A DNA stretch of 64,000 nucleotides from the NCBI GenBank assembly GCA_016201045.1, contig JACQDM010000002.1:682001-746000 (forward strand), in the 5' to 3' direction. Origin of the DNA: Afipia sp. (GTDB lineage: Bacteria > Pseudomonadota > Alphaproteobacteria > Rhizobiales > Xanthobacteraceae). The notes below the pieces were generated by a model. That model worked only from the letters and a program-made list of their open reading frames with translations, was not told the origin of the DNA and did no database searches. Positions 34,976-42,626 of the stretch are shown one piece after another. How positions within the stretch are numbered: position 1 is the stretch's first letter; the number at the start of each line of letters is the position of its first letter. A program made the translations under genes and the position numbers.

Positions 34976-35965
34976 ATGGCGATCGATACGTCCACCATTC
35001 TTGCGGGTTTGGATTCGGCTCGCGCCAAAATCGCGAGTTCGATCAAAAACGCCGCGAGCGCGACCGGGGCGAGCTTCGAATATCTCGTCTCCACCGCGAA
35101 AATGGAATCCAACTTCAATACCAGCGCGAAAGCCTCGACCTCGTCGGCGCGGGGGCTGTTTCAATTCATCGATCAGACCTGGCTCGGCACGGTCAAGGAA
35201 GCCGGTCCCAAACTCGGCTTCGGCAAATACGCCGATTCCATCACCAGGACCGCTGACGGCCGATATACGGTCAGCGACAGCGCGACCCGCGATGAAATCC
35301 TCAAACTCCGCGACGATCCGGCAGCGGCCGCAGCTATGGCAGGCGTGCTGACGCAATCCAACAGTTTCAAATTAACCGGCGCGCTTGGACGCCGTCCGAC
35401 CGACGGCGAACTCTACATCGCGCATGTCATGGGCGCGGGCGGCGCGTCGAAGCTGATTTCCAACGCCGAGGACAATCCGAACAAATCCGGCGCGGCGCTA
35501 TTCCCCACAGCGGCAGCGGCAAATCGTTCGATCTTCTATGACCGCGACGGCTCTCCACGCACCATCTCGCAGGTCTACTCGGTGCTGACGTCGCGCTACC
35601 AGACGGCTGCAAACTCGCAGGCGACGCAGACGGTGCTGGCGTCGGCTGGAGCATCGCGGGATTCGACGCGCGTGGCCGCTTTCACGCCCGTCGATAACGC
35701 GGCTTATCTTTCGCAGTTTCCGCAGGTCCGCACGCCGGCACCCGCGCCCGCCGTCCAGCAGGTCGCATCGCTGCAAACTTCGCCAGAGCCGATGTTCCGT
35801 TCGCTCTATCAGCCCGGTGACAGGCCGGAGCCGATTTCACCGGCAGTGCGCGAATTGTGGGGCAATTCGACCTCGCTCACCTCGACCTTGCCTGCGCCGG
35901 GAACCGCCAAGTCATCCATACAGATGGATCTGTTCAGCGATCGTGCTGGCGTGTTCTCCAGCTAG
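34976..35965 (+). CDS. Lytic transglycosylase (SLT domain) protein
   Basis: A 329-aa protein whose N-terminal 180 residues form an SLT-type domain: VSTAKMESNFNTSAKASTSSARGLFQFIDQTWL holds the catalytic glutamate and the GLFQF motif, and ELYIAHVMGAGGASKLI corresponds to the later motif. It lacks an obvious signal peptide, as flagellar or spore-type transglycosylases sometimes do. The C-terminal 130 residues are Ala/Ser/Gln/Pro-rich and probably flexible. A perfect CtrA-like box just upstream suggests cell-cycle control of wall remodelling. Confidence 0.85.
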   Translation: MAIDTSTILAGLDSARAKIASSIKNAASATGASFEYLVSTAKMESNFNTSAKASTSSARGLFQFIDQTWLGTVKEAGPKLGFGKYADSITRTADGRYTVSDSATRDEILKLRDDPAAAAAMAGVLTQSNSFKLTGALGRRPTDGELYIAHVMGAGGASKLISNAEDNPNKSGAALFPTAAAANRSIFYDRDGSPRTISQVYSVLTSRYQTAANSQATQTVLASAGASRDSTRVAAFTPVDNAAYLSQFPQVRTPAPAPAVQQVASLQTSPEPMFRSLYQPGDRPEPISPAVRELWGNSTSLTSTLPAPGTAKSSIQMDLFSDRAGVFSS

Positions 35966-36001
35966 CGTGTAGAGGGCGACCGTCGCCGCACGGAGCCTTC
36001 C

Positions 36002-36724
36002 TTGACCTATCTTTTCGTTCTTATTGTCGGTCTCGTCGCCGGTGTCATCAGTGGCATCGTCGGCACTGGCTCGTCGATCATGCTGCTTCCGGTTCTGATC
36101 TATCAGTTCGGGCCGAAGCAGGCGGTGCCGATCATGGCCATTGCAGCAGTCATGGCCAATCTTTCACGCATCATCGTGTGGTGGCGCGAAGTCGACTGGA
36201 AAGCCGTGGCGGCCTATTCGGTCACCGCGGTCCCTGCCGCAGTGCTGGGCGCGCGGACGCTGCTGGCGCTCCCGTCGCATGTCGTCGACATCGCGATCGG
36301 CGTTTTTCTGATCGTGATGATCCCGGCCCGGCGCTGGCTCGCAGCCCGCAACATCGCGCTGCCGCTATGGGCCATGATGGTTGTCGGTGCATTCGCCGGT
36401 TTTCTCACCGGCATTGTCGCATCGACCGGACCGATGACGGTCCCGATCTTCATGACGTTCGGGCTCGTCAAGGGTGCGCTCTTGGGAACGGAAGCGGCCG
36501 GGTCGCTGCTGGTTTACATCGCCAAGTCACTGACGTTCCGCCGCTTCGACGCGATGCCGCTCGATGTGTTTCTCAACGGCCTTATCGCGGGTTCGTCGTT
36601 GTTCGCCGGAGCCTTCGTCGCCAAACGCTTCGTGCTGAAACTCGATCCGGATTCGTTTCGGTTGATGATGGACGCGATGATGCTGGTCGCGGGCGTAGCG
36701 ATCCTGTGGAGTGCGTTCAGTTAA
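36002..36724 (+). CDS. Sulfite exporter TauE/SafE family protein
   Basis: A 240-aa membrane protein with about eight helices and the internal two-fold repeat of the family. The first half has VGLVAGVISGIVGTGSSIMLLPVLIYQFG and the second VGAFAGFLTGIVASTGPMTVPIFMTFGLVKGALLGTEA. It likely exports sulfoacetate, sulfite or another organic anion. Start is a TTG (encoding MTYLFVLIVG); no SD-like signal is strong. Confidence 0.88.
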   Translation: MTYLFVLIVGLVAGVISGIVGTGSSIMLLPVLIYQFGPKQAVPIMAIAAVMANLSRIIVWWREVDWKAVAAYSVTAVPAAVLGARTLLALPSHVVDIAIGVFLIVMIPARRWLAARNIALPLWAMMVVGAFAGFLTGIVASTGPMTVPIFMTFGLVKGALLGTEAAGSLLVYIAKSLTFRRFDAMPLDVFLNGLIAGSSLFAGAFVAKRFVLKLDPDSFRLMMDAMMLVAGVAILWSAFS

Positions 36725-36741
36725 GCGCCGATTTACGTGAG

Positions 36742-36756
36742 TTAACGAAAGCTCAA
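36742..36756. promoter_or_regulatory. CtrA-like box, one mismatch
   Basis: TTAACGAAAGCTCAA matches TTAA-N7-TTAA at 7 of 8 positions, about 108 bp before the DUF2336 gene. Confidence 0.25.
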
Positions 36757-36863
36757 TAAACACGGGCGTTTATGGTGAACTGTTTCTTAAGTGTCATGGT
36801 TTACGGTTTCTGACAGTCGGCATCGCGTGGTGATGCCATCATGTTGCGTAAGCCGGAATACCC

Positions 36864-38270
36864 ATGATCGTTCGGCAGTTTATCAACTGGGTTCGCACCG
36901 CCCCCGCAGGCGAGCGCGCAGAGGCGACACGGGCATTGGCCCGCGCCTGGCTTATTTCAGATTTATCGGAAGACGATCGCGCCGCCGCTGAAGGCGCGCT
37001 GCTGATGCTTCTCGACGATCCTTCGCCGCTGGTGCGGCAGGCGATGGCGGAAGTGTTCGCGCGCTCGGCCGACGTTCCGGCATCCATCGTCGCGGCGCTG
37101 TCGGTCGATCAGCCGTCGGTCGCCATTCCAATTCTCGAGCATTCGCCGCTTCTCATCGACGCCGACCTCGTGGATATCGTCGCGACAGGAAATCCCGAGA
37201 CCCAATGCGCGATCGCGCGCCGCGCCGAACTGCCCCCCTCGGTGTCGGCCGCGATCGCGGAAGTCGGCTGTGCGTCCGCCGCGCTCGAACTGATCGAGAA
37301 CCCGGCTGCCGCGCTTGTCCCGTTCTCGATCGATCGCATTGTCGAGCGTCACGGTCATCTTGCCGCCATTCGCGAAGCGCTTCTCGCACTGGAAGACCTC
37401 CCCGCCGCAACGCGGCTTGCTCTGGCCGAACGGCTGTCGAGCACGCTGGCGCATTTCGTCGCCGCGCGCCAATGGCTCAATCCGGATCGTGCCCAGCGCG
37501 CGGCCTCCGAAGCCCTCGAACGCTCCACCGTCAATGTTGCGGCTCAGTCGCGCGGCCAGGACATGGCGGCGCTCATCAAACATCTGCGCAGCACGGGCCA
37601 GCTCAATGCCGGTCTCGTGCTGCGCGCCCTGTTGAGCGGCAATCTCGATCTGTTCGAGGAAGCGCTCGTCGAACTGTCGGGCCTCGCGCGTAATCGCGTC
37701 GCAGCCTTGCTCCACGACCGCGGGGCCGTTGGCCTCAACGCGCTGCTTGCGAAAGCGGGTATTCCTGAATCGACCTATCCCGCATTCCGCGCAGCTCTCG
37801 ATGCTACCCGCGAAGTCGGCTTTGTCGGCACCGTCGGCGGCGCGACGCGCCTAAGCCGCCGCATGGTCGAGCGCGTATTGACGCAATGCGAGCAGGGAAC
37901 CGCTGCGCAGTCGCTGCTCATTCTGCTGCGGCGCTTCGCCACGGAATCCGCCCTAGAAGAAGCGCGGCTCTATTGCGACGAACTGGTCGCAGCGATGCAA
38001 TTCCCCGATCCGGTCGAGGACTTCGATGAGCCTACCGACGAGATGATCCTTGCCGAGCCGCTCGATACGGTCGAACCTTACGACGACGACCCGCAAATGC
38101 TTGCGCTCGAAGCGCCGGAAGTTGAGTACGACGACAATGAGTTGGTCGAGCAGCCCGAAGAGATCGAAGAAGATTTCGTATGGGACAACCGCATCGAGCC
38201 GGTTTTCGACGACTACGCGAGCTTCGACGGATTCGCCGGCCAGGACAACGACCGTTCGATCGCTGCCTAG
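36864..38270 (+). CDS. DUF2336 domain protein
   Basis: A 468-aa, mostly helical protein of the DUF2336 family, restricted largely to alphaproteobacteria. It begins MIVRQFINWVRTAPAGERAEATRALARAWL, followed by HEAT-like helical repeats (DDPSPLVRQAMAEVFARS, AIPILEHSPLLIDADLVDIVA). The last about 80 residues are very acidic (EDFDEPTDEMILAEP). Members are poorly characterised. It has no close operon partner. Confidence 0.82.
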   Translation: MIVRQFINWVRTAPAGERAEATRALARAWLISDLSEDDRAAAEGALLMLLDDPSPLVRQAMAEVFARSADVPASIVAALSVDQPSVAIPILEHSPLLIDADLVDIVATGNPETQCAIARRAELPPSVSAAIAEVGCASAALELIENPAAALVPFSIDRIVERHGHLAAIREALLALEDLPAATRLALAERLSSTLAHFVAARQWLNPDRAQRAASEALERSTVNVAAQSRGQDMAALIKHLRSTGQLNAGLVLRALLSGNLDLFEEALVELSGLARNRVAALLHDRGAVGLNALLAKAGIPESTYPAFRAALDATREVGFVGTVGGATRLSRRMVERVLTQCEQGTAAQSLLILLRRFATESALEEARLYCDELVAAMQFPDPVEDFDEPTDEMILAEPLDTVEPYDDDPQMLALEAPEVEYDDNELVEQPEEIEEDFVWDNRIEPVFDDYASFDGFAGQDNDRSIAA

Positions 38271-38293
38271 TCTCGCTCGAATCTTAGTTTCGG

Positions 38294-38605
38294 CTACGCC
38301 TTGCGCCGCGTCTCTGCGACCAATTCGAGCGGCGAGACCGAAACGTCGCCACCCGCGACCTGCCGCGTCCTCTCCTGATACGGTTTGAAAAACGTGCTCT
38401 GCTGCAGCGCTTTTACGGCATCGTCATCGGCAGGCGTGGCGATGTGGTAGTAGTCGTTGCCGTCGCGGCTTTTCATGACACGGTAGGAAATGCGCCCATT
38501 GATCGCGGGATCGGTGTCCAGGGCGGCGATGAATTTCGCAACGTCGCGATGCCACTCTTCCGCTGTGGCACCTGTTAGTTTGTATCTGATCATCGTTTGT
38601 TTCAT
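38294..38605 (-). CDS. Hypothetical protein divergent from an HxlR regulator
   Basis: A 103-aa cytoplasmic protein (MKQTMIRYKLTGATAEEWHRDVAKFIAAL) with YRVMKSRDGNDYYHIATPADDDAVKALQQSTFFKPYQERTRQ. The strand and helix pattern suggests an antibiotic-monooxygenase or dimeric alpha-beta barrel fold. ATG follows AGGAGCGAGAC. Divergent arrangement with the HxlR gene and a shared inverted repeat suggests it is the regulated target. Confidence 0.7.
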   Translation of the reverse strand: MKQTMIRYKLTGATAEEWHRDVAKFIAALDTDPAINGRISYRVMKSRDGNDYYHIATPADDDAVKALQQSTFFKPYQERTRQVAGGDVSVSPLELVAETRRKA

Positions 38606-38657
38606 GTCTCGCTCCTGATGCTGGCCGCAAGTATCCGGCGCATAGGTTCGGGAAGGC

Positions 38658-38679
38658 AAGTATGGACAAAATTGATACT
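38658..38679. promoter_or_regulatory. Inverted repeat between the HxlR gene and its divergent partner
   Basis: AGTAT (38659-38663) and ATACT (38675-38679), 11 bp apart, lie in the AT-rich middle of the divergent promoter region and are a plausible HxlR site. Confidence 0.35.
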
Positions 38680-38744
38680 ATGAACTTTTTTGCGCGTGGT
38701 AGCGTTTCGCGCTAGCCTTGTGTGTCGATGACGGAGCGATGACG

Positions 38745-39122
38745 ATGGCAAAATCGGAAGCAGTTTGCCCGGTGGCGGCCTTCCAGAAGATGATCAGCGG
38801 CAAATACAAGTTGCGGATTGTCTGGGATCTCAAGGGCGGCGCGAAGCGCTACAGTGAAATCCGCAGCGGGCTGCTGCGCGGCACAGCGACGTCGTCGGCG
38901 GAAATCGCGCCGCGCGTGCTCAGCCGTGAACTGAAGGCGCTGACGGCGATGGGTTTGATCGAGCGGAGGGATTTCGGGGTTGTCCCGCCGAAGGTGGAAT
39001 ACAAGCTGACACGCAAGGGCAGGAGCTTCGTGCCGGTGGTTGCGGCGATCCGCAAATGGGGCGACCGTCATCTGACGGCGCAGGCGTCGCCGCAACAGAT
39101 TTTCGCAATGGCTGCGGAATAG
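38745..39122 (+). CDS. HxlR-family transcriptional regulator
   Basis: A 125-aa winged-helix regulator. It has the family pattern: N-terminal Cys (EAVCPVAAFQKMISGKYKLRIVWDL), the recognition region LKGGAKRYSEIR, PRVLSRELKALTAMGLIERRDF and the wing VVPPKVEYKLTRKGRSF. The cysteine may sense electrophiles or thiol stress. I choose the ATG after GGAGCGATGACG; earlier in-frame starts are less well placed. The divergent neighbour is the probable target. Confidence 0.87.
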   Translation: MAKSEAVCPVAAFQKMISGKYKLRIVWDLKGGAKRYSEIRSGLLRGTATSSAEIAPRVLSRELKALTAMGLIERRDFGVVPPKVEYKLTRKGRSFVPVVAAIRKWGDRHLTAQASPQQIFAMAAE

Positions 39123-39124
39123 GT

Positions 39125-39706
39125 CTATCCGGCCGGAGCGATGCTTGGCGACAGGATCGCTTCGAGATGTTCGGGGCGATCCTTGTTGACCGCGATCAGA
39201 TACTCGTCGGCGAGTCCGCGCAAGCGCTTGCTCAACTCATTCGCCATGCCCGCGGCTTCGATCTTGGCCTGCTCGCGGAAGATCGCGTGGATGGCATTGA
39301 CGTGATGCGCGATTAGTTCGTCGGGAACGGCGATCAGATCCGGCGAATGCTCGATGATCCGGCAGAGACTTTCGGCGGCTGCTGCGGCAGTCGGATAACC
39401 GAAAGTCGCCGCATCGCCCTTGATGTCGTGCGCGGCACGAAACAGCTCCTCACGGTTCTGCGTATTCATGCCGTCAGCCTTGATGGTGGCGTAAGCAGCG
39501 CTGAGCCGTTCGCATTCCGCCAGCATCCAGCCCTTGAATTCGCCGGAGAGGGAAGCGAGCGCCTTTTCAGCACGCGCGACTGGATCGTCTTTGTCTTTCT
39601 CGTCGATGCGGCGGACGAGTTTGCGCAGCGGATTGGGCTGCGTGATGATCTGATAGTCGGCGTAGGTTTCGACCTTGATCGCGGAGTCGGGTTTCTTGCT
39701 GGCCAT
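39125..39706 (-). CDS. Hpt domain phosphotransfer protein
   Basis: A 193-aa protein. The C-terminal 110 residues form an Hpt four-helix bundle with the phospho-accepting histidine in FRAAHDIKGDAATFGYP. The N-terminal 60 residues (SAIKVETYADYQIITQPNPLRKLVRR) are a conserved extension. It accepts phosphate from a hybrid kinase or passes it to a response regulator. The gene upstream, about 10 bp away, is a receiver protein, so the two are probably partners in one relay. Confidence 0.87.
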   Translation of the reverse strand: MASKKPDSAIKVETYADYQIITQPNPLRKLVRRIDEKDKDDPVARAEKALASLSGEFKGWMLAECERLSAAYATIKADGMNTQNREELFRAAHDIKGDAATFGYPTAAAAAESLCRIIEHSPDLIAVPDELIAHHVNAIHAIFREQAKIEAAGMANELSKRLRGLADEYLIAVNKDRPEHLEAILSPSIAPAG

Positions 39707-39715
39707 GAGGATGCC

Positions 39716-40261
39716 TCACCCGGCGACGCGAGCTTTGTCCAGCAATGACGGTTGCTGGACGACCTCCGCAGGGCCGCCGCTGCGGCGCTCGACACCGATA
39801 TAGGTGTTGTTGAGATTGCGGCGGCGATCCGGTCCGAAATAGTTCTTGGTCTTGATGAAGGGACGGGGGTTGGCGACCACCGTCAGGATACGCTGATAGA
39901 GCGCCTTTGCAGAGATCGGCTTTGCCAGAAATTCGGTGACACCGGCATCGCGCGCGGTCATCACACGGCGTTTTTCGGAATGGCCGGTGAGCATGATGAT
40001 CGGCGCGTAGGGATTTCCCGCGCCATCCGGCTGGCGGATCATCTGTGCAAGTTCGAGTCCGTCGAAGATCGGCATCGACCAGTCGGTTATGACGATGTCG
40101 GGAACGTAATGACTGTACATTTCGAGGGCGGTCGCGCCGTCCTCGGCTTCATAGACTTCGCGGGCGCCGAACGAATGCAGCAGCGTCAGCAGAATGCGGC
40201 GCATATGCGCATTGTCGTCGCACACGAGAAACCGCAGCTTGTTGAAATCGATACGGTACAT
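39716..40261 (-). CDS. Response regulator (receiver domain)
   Basis: A 181-aa CheY-like receiver: acidic pocket CDDNAHMRR, phospho-acceptor aspartate in DIVITDWSMP, threonine in MLTGHS and lysine in LAKPIS. After residue 130 comes a conserved tail with GPDRRRNLNN and GVERR, typical of a rhizobial group of FixJ-independent, single-domain regulators. No DNA-binding domain. It starts at MYRIDFNKLRFLVC. The Hpt gene follows on the same strand. Confidence 0.88.
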   Translation of the reverse strand: MYRIDFNKLRFLVCDDNAHMRRILLTLLHSFGAREVYEAEDGATALEMYSHYVPDIVITDWSMPIFDGLELAQMIRQPDGAGNPYAPIIMLTGHSEKRRVMTARDAGVTEFLAKPISAKALYQRILTVVANPRPFIKTKNYFGPDRRRNLNNTYIGVERRSGGPAEVVQQPSLLDKARVAG

Positions 40262-40320
40262 GGGCAGCCCGAACGGCGCACCGGAAAGGTACACACGACG
40301 TTAACTATATGCCGCTGCCG

Positions 40321-40335
40321 TTAACGAATGGTTAT
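40321..40335. promoter_or_regulatory. CtrA-like box, one mismatch
   Basis: TTAACGAATGGTTAT matches TTAA-N7-TTAA at 7 of 8 positions, 60 bp before the receiver gene. Confidence 0.35.
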
Positions 40336-40356
40336 CCCTACGCCCTGCAGGGGCCT

Positions 40357-41133
40357 CTAATAGCCGAACTGCTCGCTGAGGATTCGCTCCTCGAGGCTGT
40401 GGCCGGGATCGAACAGCATCCTGATCGAGATGGTCTTGTCGGCGATGATCTCGACGCGCTGCACGTCGCGCGCCTCATCGTGGTCGGCGACGGCCGCGAC
40501 CGGGCGCTTGTCGGATTCCAGAACCTCGATCACGACGAACGCCGTATTCGGCAGCAGCGCGCCATGCCAGCGGCGAGGGCGGAACGGGCTGATCGGCGTC
40601 AACGCAAGCAGAGGGGCATTGATGGGAAGGATCGGGCCCTGCGCCGAAAGATTGTAGGCGGTCGAGCCGGCTGGCGTCGCGACCATGACGCCGTCCGAAA
40701 TCAATTCCGCCATGCGCTCGCGCTCATCGACGAGGATGCGAAGCCGCGCGGCCTGATGGGTCTGGCGAAACAGCGACACTTCGTTGATGGCGTGATGGAT
40801 ATGCACTTTGTTGTGGCGGTCGGTGGCGCGCATCAGCAACGGATTGATGACGGTGACCTTCGCGGCTTCGAGCCGCTCAAGAAGGTGGTTCGGGCTGAAC
40901 TCGTTCATCAGAAAGCCGACTGTGCCGCGATGCATGCCGTAGATCGGGATTCCGGAATGCATATGCGCGTGCAGCGTCTGCAGCATCAGGCCGTCGCCGC
41001 CGAGCGCGATCACGACGTCGGCCTTGTCGGCGGGCTGATTGCCGTAGGCTTTGACGAGTTGCGCAAGCGCAGCCTGCGCTTCGGCGCTGGGGCCGGCGAC
41101 AAAAGCGATGCGCTGATATTTGGTCGTAGCCAT
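40357..41133 (-). CDS. nadK: NAD kinase
   Basis: A 258-aa enzyme making NADP from NAD and ATP. It has the GGDG motif ([16 protein letters not shown]), [10 protein letters not shown]-like [13 protein letters not shown] and the conserved [23 protein letters not shown]. Length suits alphaproteobacterial NadK. Start [14 protein letters not shown]. It lies upstream of the receiver-Hpt pair on the same strand with about 95 bp between. Confidence 0.95.
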   Translation of the reverse strand: MATTKYQRIAFVAGPSAEAQAALAQLVKAYGNQPADKADVVIALGGDGLMLQTLHAHMHSGIPIYGMHRGTVGFLMNEFSPNHLLERLEAAKVTVINPLLMRATDRHNKVHIHHAINEVSLFRQTHQAARLRILVDERERMAELISDGVMVATPAGSTAYNLSAQGPILPINAPLLALTPISPFRPRRWHGALLPNTAFVVIEVLESDKRPVAAVADHDEARDVQRVEIIADKTISIRMLFDPGHSLEERILSEQFGY

Positions 41134-41245
41134 ATCTCGATCGTCAATCTCGATGCACGCCGCGCGATGTCGGCGGAGCCGCCTCGTCTATACGACCTTG
41201 AGGGCCGATGTCGAGGCATGGCAGGCGCGCGGGATGCGATTAACC

Positions 41246-41280
41246 AAACGAAAGCGGCACCTGCATCGAGGCAGGTGCCG
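41246..41280 (-). terminator. Rho-independent terminator after the TPR gene
   Basis: Read on the minus strand, CGGCACCTGC-CTCGAT-GCAGGTGCCG is a perfect 10-bp stem followed by CTTTCGTTT. Confidence 0.7.
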
Positions 41281-41303
41281 TATTCATGCGACGCGTTGCG
41301 TCG

Positions 41304-41930
41304 TCAGTAGGTGGTCTGGCCTGTGGTCAGCGCTTGCGCCAAGGACGCATATTCCGGGCAGTTCTTGCCGGCGATCTTTTCGATCTTGCCGAGATGATAC
41401 ATTGCCTGGTCGCGATTGCCCTGTTCGATCTGCCACAGGCCGTAATACTGCCAGGTTCGGACGTGGTTCGGATCGGCTTTCAGCGCGCGTTCGTACCACT
41501 GGCTCGCCAGCTGATAGTTGCCGAGTTTGCGATAGGAATAGCCGATCAGGTTGGCGACGTCGGCGCGATCCGGCTGGCCGAGCGCTTCGAGCTGCGGAAT
41601 CGCCGCAGAATAGTCGTTACGCTCGTAGATCGTCGCGTAGGCTTCGCGATAGCCTTTCAGGAAAGCCGGATCGTCGATCGACGATTTTTTGTCAGCGGGT
41701 TTGCTGCCCGGCTCCAGCTTCTGCCACCAGTGTTTCTTCGCGGTGGTGTCCTTGGCGGGCGCGTTCGTCGTTGCGGCGGGAGGCGCAGTTGTCTTTGCGG
41801 GAGGCGTCGTCACCGGAGCCGGATTGGGATCGACGCCGCCCGCGGCGATCACGACATCGAAAGTCGGCATCACGAAAAATGCGGAAAAAAGAAAGGCAAA
41901 GACTAGACGGCAGGTGGTGGAAATCCTCAT
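41304..41930 (-). CDS. Secreted TPR protein
   Basis: A 208-aa protein with a signal peptide (LVFAFLFSAFFVMPTFDVVIAAGG), a Pro/Thr/Ala-rich linker (30-65) and about three TPR helix pairs (AIPQLEALGQPDRADVANLIGYSYRKLGNYQLASQWYERAL and TWQYYGLWQIEQGNRDQAMYHL). It probably mediates protein contacts in the periplasm. ATG follows GGGAGACGTCAC. A terminator lies just after the stop. Confidence 0.85.
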   Translation of the reverse strand: MRISTTCRLVFAFLFSAFFVMPTFDVVIAAGGVDPNPAPVTTPPAKTTAPPAATTNAPAKDTTAKKHWWQKLEPGSKPADKKSSIDDPAFLKGYREAYATIYERNDYSAAIPQLEALGQPDRADVANLIGYSYRKLGNYQLASQWYERALKADPNHVRTWQYYGLWQIEQGNRDQAMYHLGKIEKIAGKNCPEYASLAQALTTGQTTY

Positions 41931-42203
41931 GTGACGTCTCCCTCGGGAATAGCGCAGCATATACCGGCTTTGTCGGATTAAACACGGGCTTGGTTCGAAC
42001 ATTCCGGCTTCCTCCCGCCAAATCTTCGCCATTTTGATGCACCGCATCACAACGCAGCTAACGAAGGCGTCATGCAGATGAACGCCGTCTGCAATCTTGC
42101 TTCAGCCTGAGTTCAGCGCACCGTTCTTAAGTTCGTCTCCATGATCGGCAACCCGGCCATCCGACCGGCCACCCTGACGATCCAAGAGGAATAGGAGACG
42201 ACC

Positions 42204-42500
42204 ATGTTTAAGAAAATTTCCGCAGTTGTGATCGCAGCTTCGCTGCTGACCGCGCCTGCTTTCGCCGCAACCGTCATCAAGACCGAGCGCGCACCTGCCG
42301 CCAAGACCGTGACCATGAAGCCGTCGGTTGCCAACGCCAAGGCGCAGGCCGTCGTCGTCAAGAAGGTGCATCGTCATCATCGCAAGCACTTCACCCATGG
42401 TCATGCGCGCAAGCACATGGCAGTCGTGAAAAAGGTCACCGTGAAGCGCATTTCGGCGGCTGCTCCCGCCAAGACCGTGATCGTTAAGAAGAAGATCTGA
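42204..42500 (+). CDS. Small secreted His/Lys-rich protein
   Basis: A 98-aa protein with a signal peptide (MFKKISAVVIAASLLTAPAFAA) and a mature part rich in Lys, Val, Ala and His, with the cluster KKVHRHHRKHFTHGHARKH. It resembles a short His-rich family widespread in Bradyrhizobium, which I recall as annotated His-rich protein BRANT. The histidines may bind metal, or the basic charge may bind acidic polymers; function unproven. AGGAG lies 6 nt before the ATG. A long hairpin follows the gene. Confidence 0.7.
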   Translation: MFKKISAVVIAASLLTAPAFAATVIKTERAPAAKTVTMKPSVANAKAQAVVVKKVHRHHRKHFTHGHARKHMAVVKKVTVKRISAAAPAKTVIVKKKI

Positions 42501-42570
42501 TTTCACGTCTGTGAATTTCCACGGCAGCGGCTGCTTCGCCCCCGTACCGCCGGTGCCACTGGAAGAAGTA

Positions 42571-42608
42571 CGGCCCGCGTCATCGCTTTTTGCGGTGATC
42601 GCGGGCCG
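42571..42608. terminator. Intergenic hairpin between convergent genes
   Basis: CGGCCCGCG and CGCGGGCCG pair over 9 bp, with further pairing TCATCGC/GCGGTGA inside and a TTTTT loop. No T-run follows, so termination is possible but not certain. Confidence 0.4.
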
Positions 42609-42626
42609 CGCTGTTTGGAGACGGCT

